Source: Istiophorus platypterus
Lineage: Eukaryota > Chordata > Actinopteri > Istiophoriformes > Istiophoridae
Reading direction: 5' to 3'
Assembly (NCBI GenBank): GCA_016859345.1
Contig: CM029123.1
Span: 5,107,501 to 5,171,500 of the forward strand
DNA length: 64,000 bases
Shown: positions 1 to 45,473 of the stretch, in pieces
How the letters are laid out: the number at the start of each line of letters is the position of its first letter
Position numbering within the stretch: the first letter of the stretch is position 1
The notes under the pieces: model-generated
What the model saw: the letters and a program-made list of their open reading frames with translations, nothing else
Databases searched by the model: none
Told to the model about the DNA's origin: nothing
Made by a program: the position numbers and the translations under genes

Positions 1-608
1 TTCATTGTATCATATTGCTTACCATTCAATCTTAATGATGAAAACATCAAATTATTGTAATTCGATCACCCCCAGATGATGAGTCATGGTAGCTCTTATT
101 ACACCCACAATGCTACCACACACACGAAAAATCACACAGTGATTTAATGTTCATGTCCAGTATTTCTAGGACACAGTGACGAGTTACAAGTTGTTCGTGA
201 AACCGAGCTGCTGAATGGAGCCAGACCCTGGATTTGTGGCTGGTTGCAGTGCCATTGTCATCCAGGGAAATAACGTGACATTTAGCTGCTGCTGCACTTC
301 TTTTGTTACTGACAGCTTTTTTATCCATACCCTTTGGCTGTAGCTGACCATGCATGGTCTTTTCATGTTACAGCCACACGGCCCTTCCCTCCTCTATTGT
401 GCTGATCACGTCAACTGAGATGTGTAATATTCAGCCCTTAAATTTTTAAAACAAGCTAATAAAATTAATAATAATGTCTAAAAGATATTAGACCTCTATT
501 TTGCAACACAACACAACACAACAGCATGTCATTTGCATATGAACTGGCACGAGCTCAAAAAACTCGGAATTATATTAATCAGGATTCACTATCTGATCCC
601 TTTTACAG
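1..608 (+). other. 5' flank / upstream intron of kif1a, no gene seen
   Basis: No conserved coding sequence is visible on either strand here. A pyrimidine-rich acceptor ending in AG at 607-608 precedes the exon that carries the kif1a start codon. The stretch is therefore most simply read as the 3' end of an intron that follows an untranslated first exon lying outside the window. The short ORFs on the minus strand have no recognisable domains. Confidence 0.5.
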
Positions 609-670
609 ACTTGCAGGCCCTACATCTGGGCACTAAAGGAGGCACCCCAGGGTGCTAGGAAGACAGCACC

Positions 671-35718
<35,048 letters not shown>

Positions 35719-36206
35719 AACAACAAATTTCTTGAGAGAAGGATGAGCGCAAAGACTTATATGTACATATATCCTTGTCTTTATCCCTCCCCCTGTGCTG
35801 AGCCCCGTCCCCACCACCATCACCGACAACAAACTTCCCCCCGTACGTTCTGAGTTTATCACTAGTGTCCTTGGCACCTAAAGCGCCCATTTCGTGTCAG
35901 GCCTTTGCTGCGTTGTGAGTTTCGTAGTCTGAAGAACCTCTTCAAAAAGCTGTCACTGTACCGGAGTTTATTCATAGCTGGATGAATGAAGAAAATGGAG
36001 GAAGTAGCAACAGTTTATTATTTCAGAATACATACGTATGGTACTGTACTGTAGTTGTTGTCAGTGACACATCAAGCCTTATGCATTTTAATCCTCAAAA
36101 AAAATGCAGTGATATATATCCAACCTAAAGCTGCCATGTCAGTGAGGATCACATTGCTACATTTGCATCAGTAAATAGGCAAACATGCAGATTCTTCTCT
36201 ACGCTA

Positions 36207-36296
36207 CATATATATCTATATATATATATATATAGATATATATGTATATATCTATATATATATATATCTCTATATATATATATATATAGATATATC

Positions 36297-36330
<34 letters not shown>
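36207..36330 (+). repeat. kif1a: (TA)n plus (CA)n microsatellite in kif1a 3' UTR
   Basis: TA runs with ATC and GAT interruptions are followed by CA repeats. The block can form hairpins in the transcript and is read as a false Tyr-Ile ORF on the minus strand. Confidence 0.92.
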
Positions 36331-38220
36331 AACACAAACACGCACACACTCACACACAAACACGCAGTGTCTAAACTGGTTTGCATACAACATACAGCAA
36401 GAAAATATACGTCAAAAGAAAAAAAATGACAGTTGAGTGTAACTCTTCAGAATATTTGTCTCTTCTTACTGGTCCATGAATCCTAGCATTGAGTAATCTG
36501 CATCCTATCCCTTGAACTACTTAGAAACTTTAGCACACACAGCCTGGCAAGGAAATGGCATATCATCATAAACTTCATGTTGTTGTGGCATTTTGATAAA
36601 TCCATGTCGTTTTAGCTACTTGTAGGAGCACTGTGGGTATCTACATTGACACGTTAGGTAATCAGATATCATCCCATTAATCCTCCCAATTTAATCTCAT
36701 TCTCTACCTGAATTTTATTTGTTTTAAAATGTGATATATTTAGATATTTAACAGCTTTATTATTTATTTCTGCATGTATTTATTTACAAAGACATTTATA
36801 TTTCTAAAGTAGTAGTATCGTGCAATTTCTGCACACTGCACTTTTTAATATAAGTTCCCTAAATGTTTAAATAATATAACCTTCTCCCCATGCAATTAAT
36901 GCGATTTAAACAATTTAATAACTTTATGATTGGCAGGGTTCTTTACCTGATTGCCTAAACAATAATATCCCCTTTAAGGTTAGGATAGTCACACCTGAAC
37001 AACTAACATACATCTGACAAAATCAGTATATTAGGTAGAGAACATTAAGGTGGTCTGTCCATTCACAACTGCACAAAGCTACCTTGTCAAATGATCAAAA
37101 GTATAAACTGTTCCTCACAGTACAGAATAAGAAAACCTGGTGTCTGAATGAAATGTATATTGATTAAATGTAGTGCCTCTCTTTTAAGTCATACTGTAAA
37201 GGCATTTTGTACAGTATGCCTCTACACCAGTTGCTTTGAAACTACATACTTCATGCTGCTGTAATACTGTTCTGGAAGTGTCTGCAGATAACACCATCAC
37301 TTTCATCGCTTTTCATCATTATCATCACCTACATATTCTGACAAAATGTTGCATTTATGGTAGCGTTAGTTTTCTAATGTGGCAAACGGATGTCATATCA
37401 CACAGAACTTTCCATAACACAGAGTATACTTGATCTTTATCCATAAAAAACTGTATGAATTATGCATAAAACTATATTTATTAAACAGTCATGCTTTGAA
37501 TGGAAAAATACAACTCTGCTGACAGTGTCAAAGTGCAGCTGTAAGACTGTGCTCCTGTTCCTTGTTAAACCCCTTCAGCTGATGGTTGATGATAATGCAG
37601 CTGTGCATTTTCACAAGCATCTCAGTTTGATTGATGAGCATGCCTCAGGTCAGCCAGCCTGGAGAGCATGTTCCCTGACAGTGGTTGACATGTTGCTTAT
37701 GTATGAGGACAGCATCTCAAAGCATTTAACCTTTACAAAGAAGTTCAATATATTTGTATTTTTGCTTCTAATGCAATCCATACAATGACTTATTCCACTG
37801 AGTTTGGAAAGTATGCTGTGTGTTGTGGACAAATTTTAAAGTTATCCAATCAAATCATTTTACCACCCTACGTGTGTACAACTGTCAGTAGTTGTAAGCT
37901 AATCAAGCAGTCAAATGTCTGTTAATATCTTTTGTTGGTTGTGTAACAAGTTGTGTGATCAATGTAGTGGTCCAAGTCTATCACACACTTTCTTGGCAGA
38001 GATTGCAGTTGTGTTTTATCCAGCTATAGCAACATCGCCGAGCGAATACCTGCTGCACTGTACATTACACTGTCTCAAGCACTCCTTTCCGTCTCATTTC
38101 CAACCCAATCTTAAAAATTTGAGATCCAGTGTCATCTCAGTGTTGAGATCAACCTTTTGTTTTCATTGGGCCTTTTTAATGTGCATCACATTTGAGCCAA
38201 CCAAAGTTTTGTTGGTGCAG

Positions 38221-38253
<33 letters not shown>

Positions 38254-38801
38254 TCACACTGAATGTATGTCAATATTTGAAAAATACTTATTCTGCTGGA
38301 GTGGTTGTGTTGACTTGTGATCTGGATTTACAGTCTGGTTCCTTATTGATTGTAGGTAGGTTATTATCAGGGATCCATATGGGACATACCTGTAATAATC
38401 TGTCCACTGATGTGTGGGAGGATGTAATTGGTTCATCATGGCCCTGTCAGGCATTGCATCTTGTACAGAGTAATGCTGTAGGTTACCTTACCGTCACACT
38501 TTGACTCTTATTTCAGTATCTACCTTCACCATCATGCTCTGACAGCCTTCACGAAATCTACCTTTTCTAAACCCTCCCTTTTGAAGGAATATAATTTGCA
38601 TTTTTGTGCTTCCATATCTCGTTTTTTTTTCGCACTATCAAATTATTTTGCATTGTACATAAACATGATTGCTGTGAACATTGTATTATAAAGTTGCACC
38701 CATTTACAAAATCTTAAATGGGCAGTAGTTCAGTCAGTGTCTTTGAGTGTTGGAGTTTAGCGTCAAATGTTTGTGTACACTAAACACATTGTCATATATT
38801 A

Positions 38802-38807
38802 AATAAA
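38802..38807 (+). terminator. kif1a: kif1a polyadenylation signal AATAAA
   Basis: A canonical AATAAA in the context atattAAATAAAcatgg is the last clear signal before GC-rich promoter-like sequence starts near 38850. Earlier signals may also be used. Confidence 0.55.
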
Positions 38808-38849
38808 CATGGAAATTATGCAACACAAAGTAACGGAGTCCTCTTTTCT

Positions 38850-39571
38850 TATAGAATACGTCGCATTAGCGTTGCGGTCTGTTGACCAGCACATATTCAC
38901 GACTATAAAACGATAAATAAACTGGGATCTTACTTTGTTTTTGTAGCGTGGTCGCACGTCGGTCACAGTGCGCTGCATGAACCGCCTGCTCGTTACCATG
39001 GCAGCGGAGCCCTGTTGCCATGTCAACCTGCCAGTGTTTTGCCGAGTGTTTACCAGTACGTTTCTGTTCGTTGTCTTTTACGTCTTGTGTCCGTCGTTGA
39101 CTCAGGTCCAAACTTAGGTTATTTTTCAGTCCAAGAACTTTAGCCATTAAGCTGTTAAAACTAACCCTGACCCTGAACGGTCTATTCGTATAGAACATCA
39201 GTAAAGGAAAACCATAAATCCACGTGATTCCTCTGACGGATCTGAGTCGGAACTGTTTCGGAGGCTTTTATTTTTTAATATTCCCGCTTCGCCTTTAAGA
39301 CGCGCGGCAGCGCCCCCGACACAGAGCGGCTAGCTAGCTGATGATTGACGCGGACGGCCCCGGTGCTCTCAGGATCCCTTCACATCACCTCACAAGGTCA
39401 GACACGGAGCCAAGGAGACTCACCCTGCCCGGTCACACGGAGGGAAACAGCGGCCGCCTGTCTGCGGGTCTCCAAGGCAGATCAACATCAGTTAAACATC
39501 ATTTTGCTAGGACTTTCTCTTAGTTAGCAGCGTTAGCTAGCTTAAGCTAAAGCAAATACGTGCTATGAAGA
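38850..39571 (+). promoter_or_regulatory. scly: CpG-rich scly promoter and probable non-coding first exon
   Basis: CpG density rises sharply here against the AT-rich surroundings, with the densest part at 39240-39480 (for example gacgcgcggcagcgcc near 39300). No TATA box is obvious, which fits a housekeeping promoter. A strong donor GAAGA/gtaagt at 39571-39572 would end an untranslated exon 1 that splices to the acceptor at 40228-40229. Joined this way, an in-frame TAA lies upstream of the scly ATG. Two near-consensus RFX X-boxes occur at 38992-39005 and 39014-39027. The transcription start is not determined. Confidence 0.55.
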
Positions 39572-40233
39572 GTAAGTTAGCGTTAGCTGGCTACGCATCG
39601 GCTTCTTCAGACACCCCCCAGGGCTGAAACAGGTTATTTTAAGGGTCCAGTCGTAATTTTTCTCCTTTCTCTGAGTTTAACGGAGGCGTCGTGTGCACCA
39701 GAAGTACATACGTGTCACCCCTGCTGTTGGCTGCACGGATGTAACGTTAGCTGACAGAGGACGAGAGACTGTGGACAGATTTGATCATATTATTGCCAGA
39801 TGTTGCCTCCAAGTGATGAAGCAGAGCTCCATAGTCCCTGCAGCCTGTGAGATACCTAGCTGGCATTTTGATATAGACTATCTGGTGATAACCACGATCA
39901 GAGTTTGAGCATTCAGCAGCTGACACATCAAGATTGTCCCTTCAGTTACACTGGTACACCTGCTGTGTGGTCTGCAGTCATTCAGTGCTCTTGGTATAAT
40001 CGTCCAACCAGCATTCAAGACTCACTGTATTTAAGAACCGCAAAATGCTGTCCGAATAAATGAAACCCATACTATTAAAAATGATGATACATTTAAAAGA
40101 GGTGTTTTTATTTGCAAAGACTTCCGGAGTTTCAAACAAATCCAGAAGATTTAGTTTATATTGGAAATACCTGCATGAATGGAATAAATCTACAAACATT
40201 CTCATAGGTTCCCCACTTCTTCTTCTTAGGAGT

Positions 40234-43200
40234 ATGGCCAAGCAAACTGATGACATCATCTTGGCAAAGGGTCACTCCTTTGCTGAACACACCTTTCATC
40301 ATTATTCAGAAATGACTCAGGACAGGTAGGTTTGATTTGGGTCAGTCACATCGTGTCAGTCAGTCAGTCATTCACTCTGAATCCAGTTGGCTCTTAAATT
40401 CAGTGAATGCAATTAGATTTGATTTTGATGATTTTTTTTTTAATGCTCTTGATGCTTTTTAATGTGTCATAGCATATAGATTAGGTTGACCCATGATAAG
40501 AAATGAGATCAGAACGCCTTTCTCCAATGTACTTAATTCAACATAGGATCTACATGGACTACAATGCTACTACTCCGCTGGAGCCAGATGTGATTCAGGC
40601 CGTTACTGAAGCCATGCAGGAAGCCTGGGGAAACCCGAGTAGCAACTATGTGGCAGGTGAAGAATACTTGAACCCTGCATCAAAATCCCATTAAAGTGAC
40701 ATTTTAATAAAAGTAGGAATGCAAAGCTGACAGGCAAACTGCTTCTTCCCAAATTTTACCTCTCCAATTGCTTGGTGAAAATTATTTTGTTGTATTTTTC
40801 AGTTGCACTTACCCAGGGTATGATGTATCTGAGATTGCATTTGCATAAAAACATTTTATTGTCTCTAGGGGCCAAGGCCAAGGCAATTATTAATCAGGCC
40901 AGAAAGAATGTGGCACAAATGGTTGGGGGGACGGCAGAGGACATCATTTTTACATCAGGTGGAACAGAGGTAATTTTTTTTAGAGATCAGTGGGATAATA
41001 GACATATTTTTTGAAAGTAATAATAGCATCATTCATGGTCCCATGGCTCATCACAGACTAGTCTTCTTTCAGGCCAATAACCTGGTGCTCCACACTGCTA
41101 TAGAGCACTTCAGGAGAAACTGCAGGGCTGCAGAGCAAGGGGAAGGGCACCACAATGGATGCAATGGCCTTCCTCACATTATCACCTCTAATGTGGAACA
41201 TGACTCGATCAAACTAGTGGCTGAGCACCTACAGAGAGAGGGCAAGGCAGGTAGGAGGAGAGGTTTATTAAAAAATCCAGACTTTATTTTAACAACAAAA
41301 AAAAAGCCACTTTCCATTCACTCCCTTTCTCAACTTGTTCTGGTGTCTGTGTTTTTGTCACAGATGTTACATTTGTGCCTGTGTCTAAGATGATAGCCCG
41401 TGTAGAAGTGGAGGATATTGTTGCTGCGGTGCGTCCCAACACTTGTCTCATCTCCATCATGCTGGCCAACAATGAGACAGGAGTCATCATGGTAAGAGGA
41501 GATAAAGGCTCAGGAGGCCGACCGCCTCTTCTGTGTTCACCTCTAAATATCTATATATCGATATATAGATATCGATATATAGATTATAGATGTATATATA
41601 TAGAGAGAGATATTGTTCAGATAATTGAGAAAATCTGAAACAATCTATCCATTTTTAAAAGGAGTTATTGGTGCAGGTGACGACAACAGTTACATTAGCT
41701 GATTTATTCTTTCTTGTATTTCAAAAGTGAATTTTTAAATGCAATTTTGAGACAAAAACAAAACACATCCTTCTTGTCAGCCAATCCAAGAGATCTGCCA
41801 GAGAATAAAATCTCTCAACAAGCAGAGCCTGCGACTCAGGATCCTGCTTCACACTGATGCTGCCCAGGCTCTAGGAAAAATCCGAGTAGATGCCTCTGAA
41901 CTGGGCATGGATTACCTTACTATAGTGGGACACAAGGTCAGAAATCTGTTGTATGATTTATCTTGATTTGGCATCAGAGAGAAGACAAGAAAACATTTAA
42001 TTGACTGGGTTGGTTACATTTCTAGTTCTACGCCCCTCGGATCGGTGCCTTGTATGTGAATAGCCCTGGAACAAGAACACCGTTATATCCAATGCTGTTT
42101 GGAGGAGGACAGGAGAGAAACTTCAGACCCGGGTAACATACTACATTGTCTTACTTGAGGAATGATGAATAACAAACCAAACATAAATGAAACAATGGCC
42201 ACGGTCAGAGAAAGTTCTAATTTCTTTCGTCTTGAATATTACAGCACTGAAAACACACCGATGATTGCTGGTCTTGGAAAGGTAATTTTCCTGTTCTATT
42301 AATTTGTTACTGGAATTTCTACAAGGAATACTTTTTAAGGTTTTGGAATATTTCTCTAGAAGTGTGGAATGTTTTAAGTGAAGAAATTAATATCTTTTTT
42401 TATTGATCAGTTATATGTAATTAATAAGAATAAAATTTGGGTTGCCAGCTATTAAGAAAATCTTTTGCACTGTTGTTTGTCCCTTCTGTTTAATAATAAT
42501 ACAGTTATAAATAATGGAAATTTATTAATAAGTGCTAATAAATCCATTTTGATCAAGATCCTTTACAGCTCTTCTCTGGTCATGCAGGTAGTTATATTAG
42601 TCTAACGGACTTTTCACAACCTCTACTTTTAAAAGAAGATTTTGCAGTTCTAGTAATGTAAGAGCCTAACCAGTTGGTGGTATTGAGATAATATTAGAGC
42701 TGAATGTCTTGCAATATACCGTGTGCAATAGAATCTTTATCGAAATCACAGAAAAATTATCTTCACAGTGTTATATCATAACTTTCCCTGTGATCTCCCA
42801 CCTCAGTATTTTCCAAATATTCCTAGTCCTGTTAACCCATATCTTCCTTTTGTCACTTAATAACTGCAGTAGTGACAAACACAAGGAAATGCTAAATTTT
42901 GAGTGACACCACAATTTTTCAAATACTATATTTGGTTCTGTTTTTTTATTGGATAAACACCCAATTTATTTATGTAGTACATATTAAAAAGTGCTTACTA
43001 GAGAGTTTGTTTCCTATCGGGTAATTCATTAAGACTCCTACATGGTCATCTTTTCCTGCCTTTATAGCTACTGATTTTGTATGTGTCTGTTAGGCTGCAG
43101 AGCTGGTGAACTCTAAACTGTTTGATTATGAGAGTCACATGCGAAGTATCAAACTTTACTTGGAAGAACGACTGCAGGTAAGTTTAACTGCAGAGAGTTA

Positions 43201-44662
43201 GATGAAAATTTTCAAATAATCAGTGTGAATGTGATAGCCAAATGGTAACATTATCACTTTTGATGAAGTGATGTGATTAAGATTATCAGAAATAATGTTA
43301 TTGTGGTTCACTAGGACTTTTCCTTGACTTTAAACATGACCTTGAGGACCATTTGAGGGCCTGAGGAATAGATATTCTCAACAGCAAAAAACCATACAGC
43401 CTCCAAACTTGTCTTTTTTTTCTTTTTTTTAAAGAAGAAATCCCTACACATCTCTTACCAGATAGATTTATTTCTTATTTTATGAGAATTTTTGTCAATG
43501 GGACAACTTATAGAAGACAATATACGAGCAACAGTGAAGGGAACATACTAACTCTTCTTAGCTGTAAAACTGATTAAGAGACACACCTCAAGATATTAAA
43601 CAGGCTGCACTATACACTGCTATTGAGGGGGACATTAGGTCTAAAGTCTTCTCGGTGTATTAAATGTAAGTCAGAAACAGGTACATATAAACATATGTTC
43701 TGTAAAAGTACAAGGATACAGAGATTCTCGAGAGAAGTGATGGATGAAGTGGTCACCTTGGTTGGATATTATTTGAAATCATCCCTTCAGTGTAAATTGA
43801 CAGTTAACATGGACAGTAAAAAAACCTTAATGCAAAACTCATTGGAACATTGTTATATTAAGTAAGAAAGACTGCCCTCAAATTTTGGATTTCCAGACAC
43901 TCCCCCTTAATGGAATAGGAGGATGTGTTAAGAATGTTACCTTTGGAGAAGGTGTGCGGGATATATCTTGACGTTAATTATCAAATCCTCAATAAAAAGT
44001 ATGGGAAAAAAATGATAACTTTTATTAACATTATTTAGTAACTGATCGTTTTTTCCTTTGCAGACCGTCTTTAAAGACAGGATCCGATTCAACAGCCATT
44101 ACCCCGGCTCTGATGTCCTCCCCAACACATGTAATGTGTCTATCCTGGGCCCAAGATTACAAGGTGATGTCCTAACTTTCCGTCTCTTTCCTGTGCCTGT
44201 TTTGGCCTGCCAGTCCAAACAGTGTCCTCTAACCCTACACCAATGTCTGTCAGAGGCAGTTCATGACCTGCATTGGACTTTTTGTAAACTACAAAGGCTT
44301 TGAATGATTAATCTCTCTCTCTCTCCCGCTTTAGGCTGGAGGGTATTGTCCAACTGTAGGAGGCTGCTGGCCAGTGTTGGTGCTGCTTGCCATTCAGACA
44401 GTGGAAACAGGTAAAGAGTCCCTCTTTCACCAGTTGTGCCTTTGTCCAGACACCATATTGACCATAGTTACACAAATTCCCCTGCACCGCAATGTGTCTG
44501 TCTGTTAGGCCCTCCCATATCCTTCTGAGCTGTGGCGTCGCCTCAGACGTGGCAGCCAATGCTTTGAGGTTGAGTGTGGGCAGGGGGACGACCAAAGAAG
44601 ACGTGGATGCAGTCGTGGAGGATCTGAGGGAAACTGTGCAGCTGTTGGAAGAAATGAACTGA
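40234..44662 (+). CDS. scly: selenocysteine lyase (PLP-dependent), complete
   Basis: This enzyme splits L-selenocysteine into alanine and selenide for selenium recycling in the cytosol. Twelve coding exons are read: 40234-40325, 40547-40656, 40869-40969, 41073-41250, 41364-41491, 41781-41936, 42026-42132, 42245-42281, 43094-43177, 44064-44163, 44335-44410 and 44509-44662. They give 440 residues (human 445). Class-V aminotransferase landmarks are YMDYNATTPLEPDVIQAV, DIIFTSGGTE, HTDAAQALGK, the PLP-binding lysine in TIVGHKFYAPRIG (K255) and FGGGQERNFRPGTENTP. The catalytic cysteine lies in SVGAACHSD (C383). The last exon encodes LRLSVGRGTTKEDVDAV. The N-terminal 30 residues are poorly conserved. 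All active-site residues are present, so the enzyme is probably functional. Confidence 0.95.
43600..44010 (+). mobile_element. degenerate 3' end of an L1/Tx1-like non-LTR retrotransposon
   Basis: Within intron 9 of scly a broken open frame (43623-43865) encodes a CxxC...GTYKH...C segment followed by a hydrophobic tail. It resembles the C-terminal zinc-finger-like end of L1-type ORF2 proteins in fish. It is followed by untranslated sequence ending in AATAAA and an A-rich tail (about 43992-44010). The copy is 5'-truncated and cannot be active. Assignment rests on my reading of the motif pattern; the left end is uncertain. Confidence 0.45.
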
Positions 44663-44792
44663 TGGACTTCATGTGCACAAACTAAAGTTTGCCTGTAGGT
44701 CAAACAAGGATGTACAGGATCAAAAATGCACCATCTTTGTTTATCGTTACATTAAAAGATTATGTAAAATGGAAGAAATTTTTAATATAAAT

Positions 44793-44798
44793 AATAAA
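44793..44798 (+). terminator. scly: scly polyadenylation signal AATAAA
   Basis: This is the first canonical signal, 130 bases after the scly stop codon. It predicts a short 3' UTR. The region from here to 45100 is AT-rich with no gene. Confidence 0.55.
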
Positions 44799-44829
44799 AG
44801 GGGAGAACTCGAAGTGACCATAGGGGTGA

Positions 44830-45473
44830 TACCTAGCTGGCATTCAAACAGGTGGCACGGTGAAATGATTGTACTCAGCTTCCATCATGTGAGTGGCTAA
44901 TCAGCTAATTGGAGCCCTGGCAACATGTATGAGTGTTATTGATATTAAATATTAACATACTTTTACTAATTTTTCACTGATCTAATCAACCATGAAATAT
45001 TCTATGGTAATTATGAGCAGATTTATCAGACCTTTACTCATTCCCTTTCATATGAATTATTAAAGTACTTGTTGAAAAAAAAGAAACACTCATTGTAATC
45101 CACCATGCCTTGGTCCAGACTCCATTACTTGTGTTTCCATGCTGCCTCAATTCCCCCATCTCCAGTGAAGCGTGGGTGCCAGCATATGGTCACTGTCACA
45201 CAAAGGAGAGCAGTAGGCCAAGGATGCCGAGCCTCCATCTGTCTTTCATTACCTTTCTATCTCGCTGGCTCTGACCCCCTCCTCTCTCCCCACCAGCCAC
45301 GCTGGCCACCTGGCTGCTGCTACGGTGTCACTTTCCTGGCTCGGGAGGAGGCAACAAATTTTTTTTGTTATTATGTGGGAGATTGTGTACGTGGAAACGT
45401 GATGGTAACCTGTCGTTACTGTCCAGCTCCAGCGAGCAGCTTGTGTGCCATAACCTACTCATAGCAGCCAGGG
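44830..45473 (+). promoter_or_regulatory. espnl: intergenic region and 5' UTR/promoter of espnl
   Basis: This stretch separates scly from espnl. From about 45100 it becomes GC-richer and presumably holds the espnl promoter and 5' UTR. An open frame of 119 codons (45105-45464) is in the same frame as espnl. It ends with TAG at 45462-45464, 9 bases before the espnl ATG, so it is not part of the protein as read. No TATA box or clear initiator was identified. Confidence 0.4.

Larger units (their letters stand above)
35719..38825 (+). other. kif1a: kif1a 3' UTR
   Basis: About 3.1 kb of AT-rich, non-coding sequence follows the stop codon, up to an AATAAA at 38802-38807. It holds a long TA/CA microsatellite (36207-36330), a CA plus A19 tract (38221-38253) and a Pumilio-type TGTACATA at 38654-38661. 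A long 3' UTR is usual for neuronal kif1a transcripts. Open frames inside it have no recognisable domains. The exact 3' end is inferred from the signal only. Confidence 0.6.

Noticed and set aside
36199..36393. Tyr-Ile-rich minus-strand frame
   Set aside because: It comes from the TA/CA repeat in the kif1a 3' UTR.
37462..38262. Frames of 108-115 codons between kif1a and scly
   Set aside because: They lie in the kif1a 3' UTR, have no domains, and one runs into an A19 tract.
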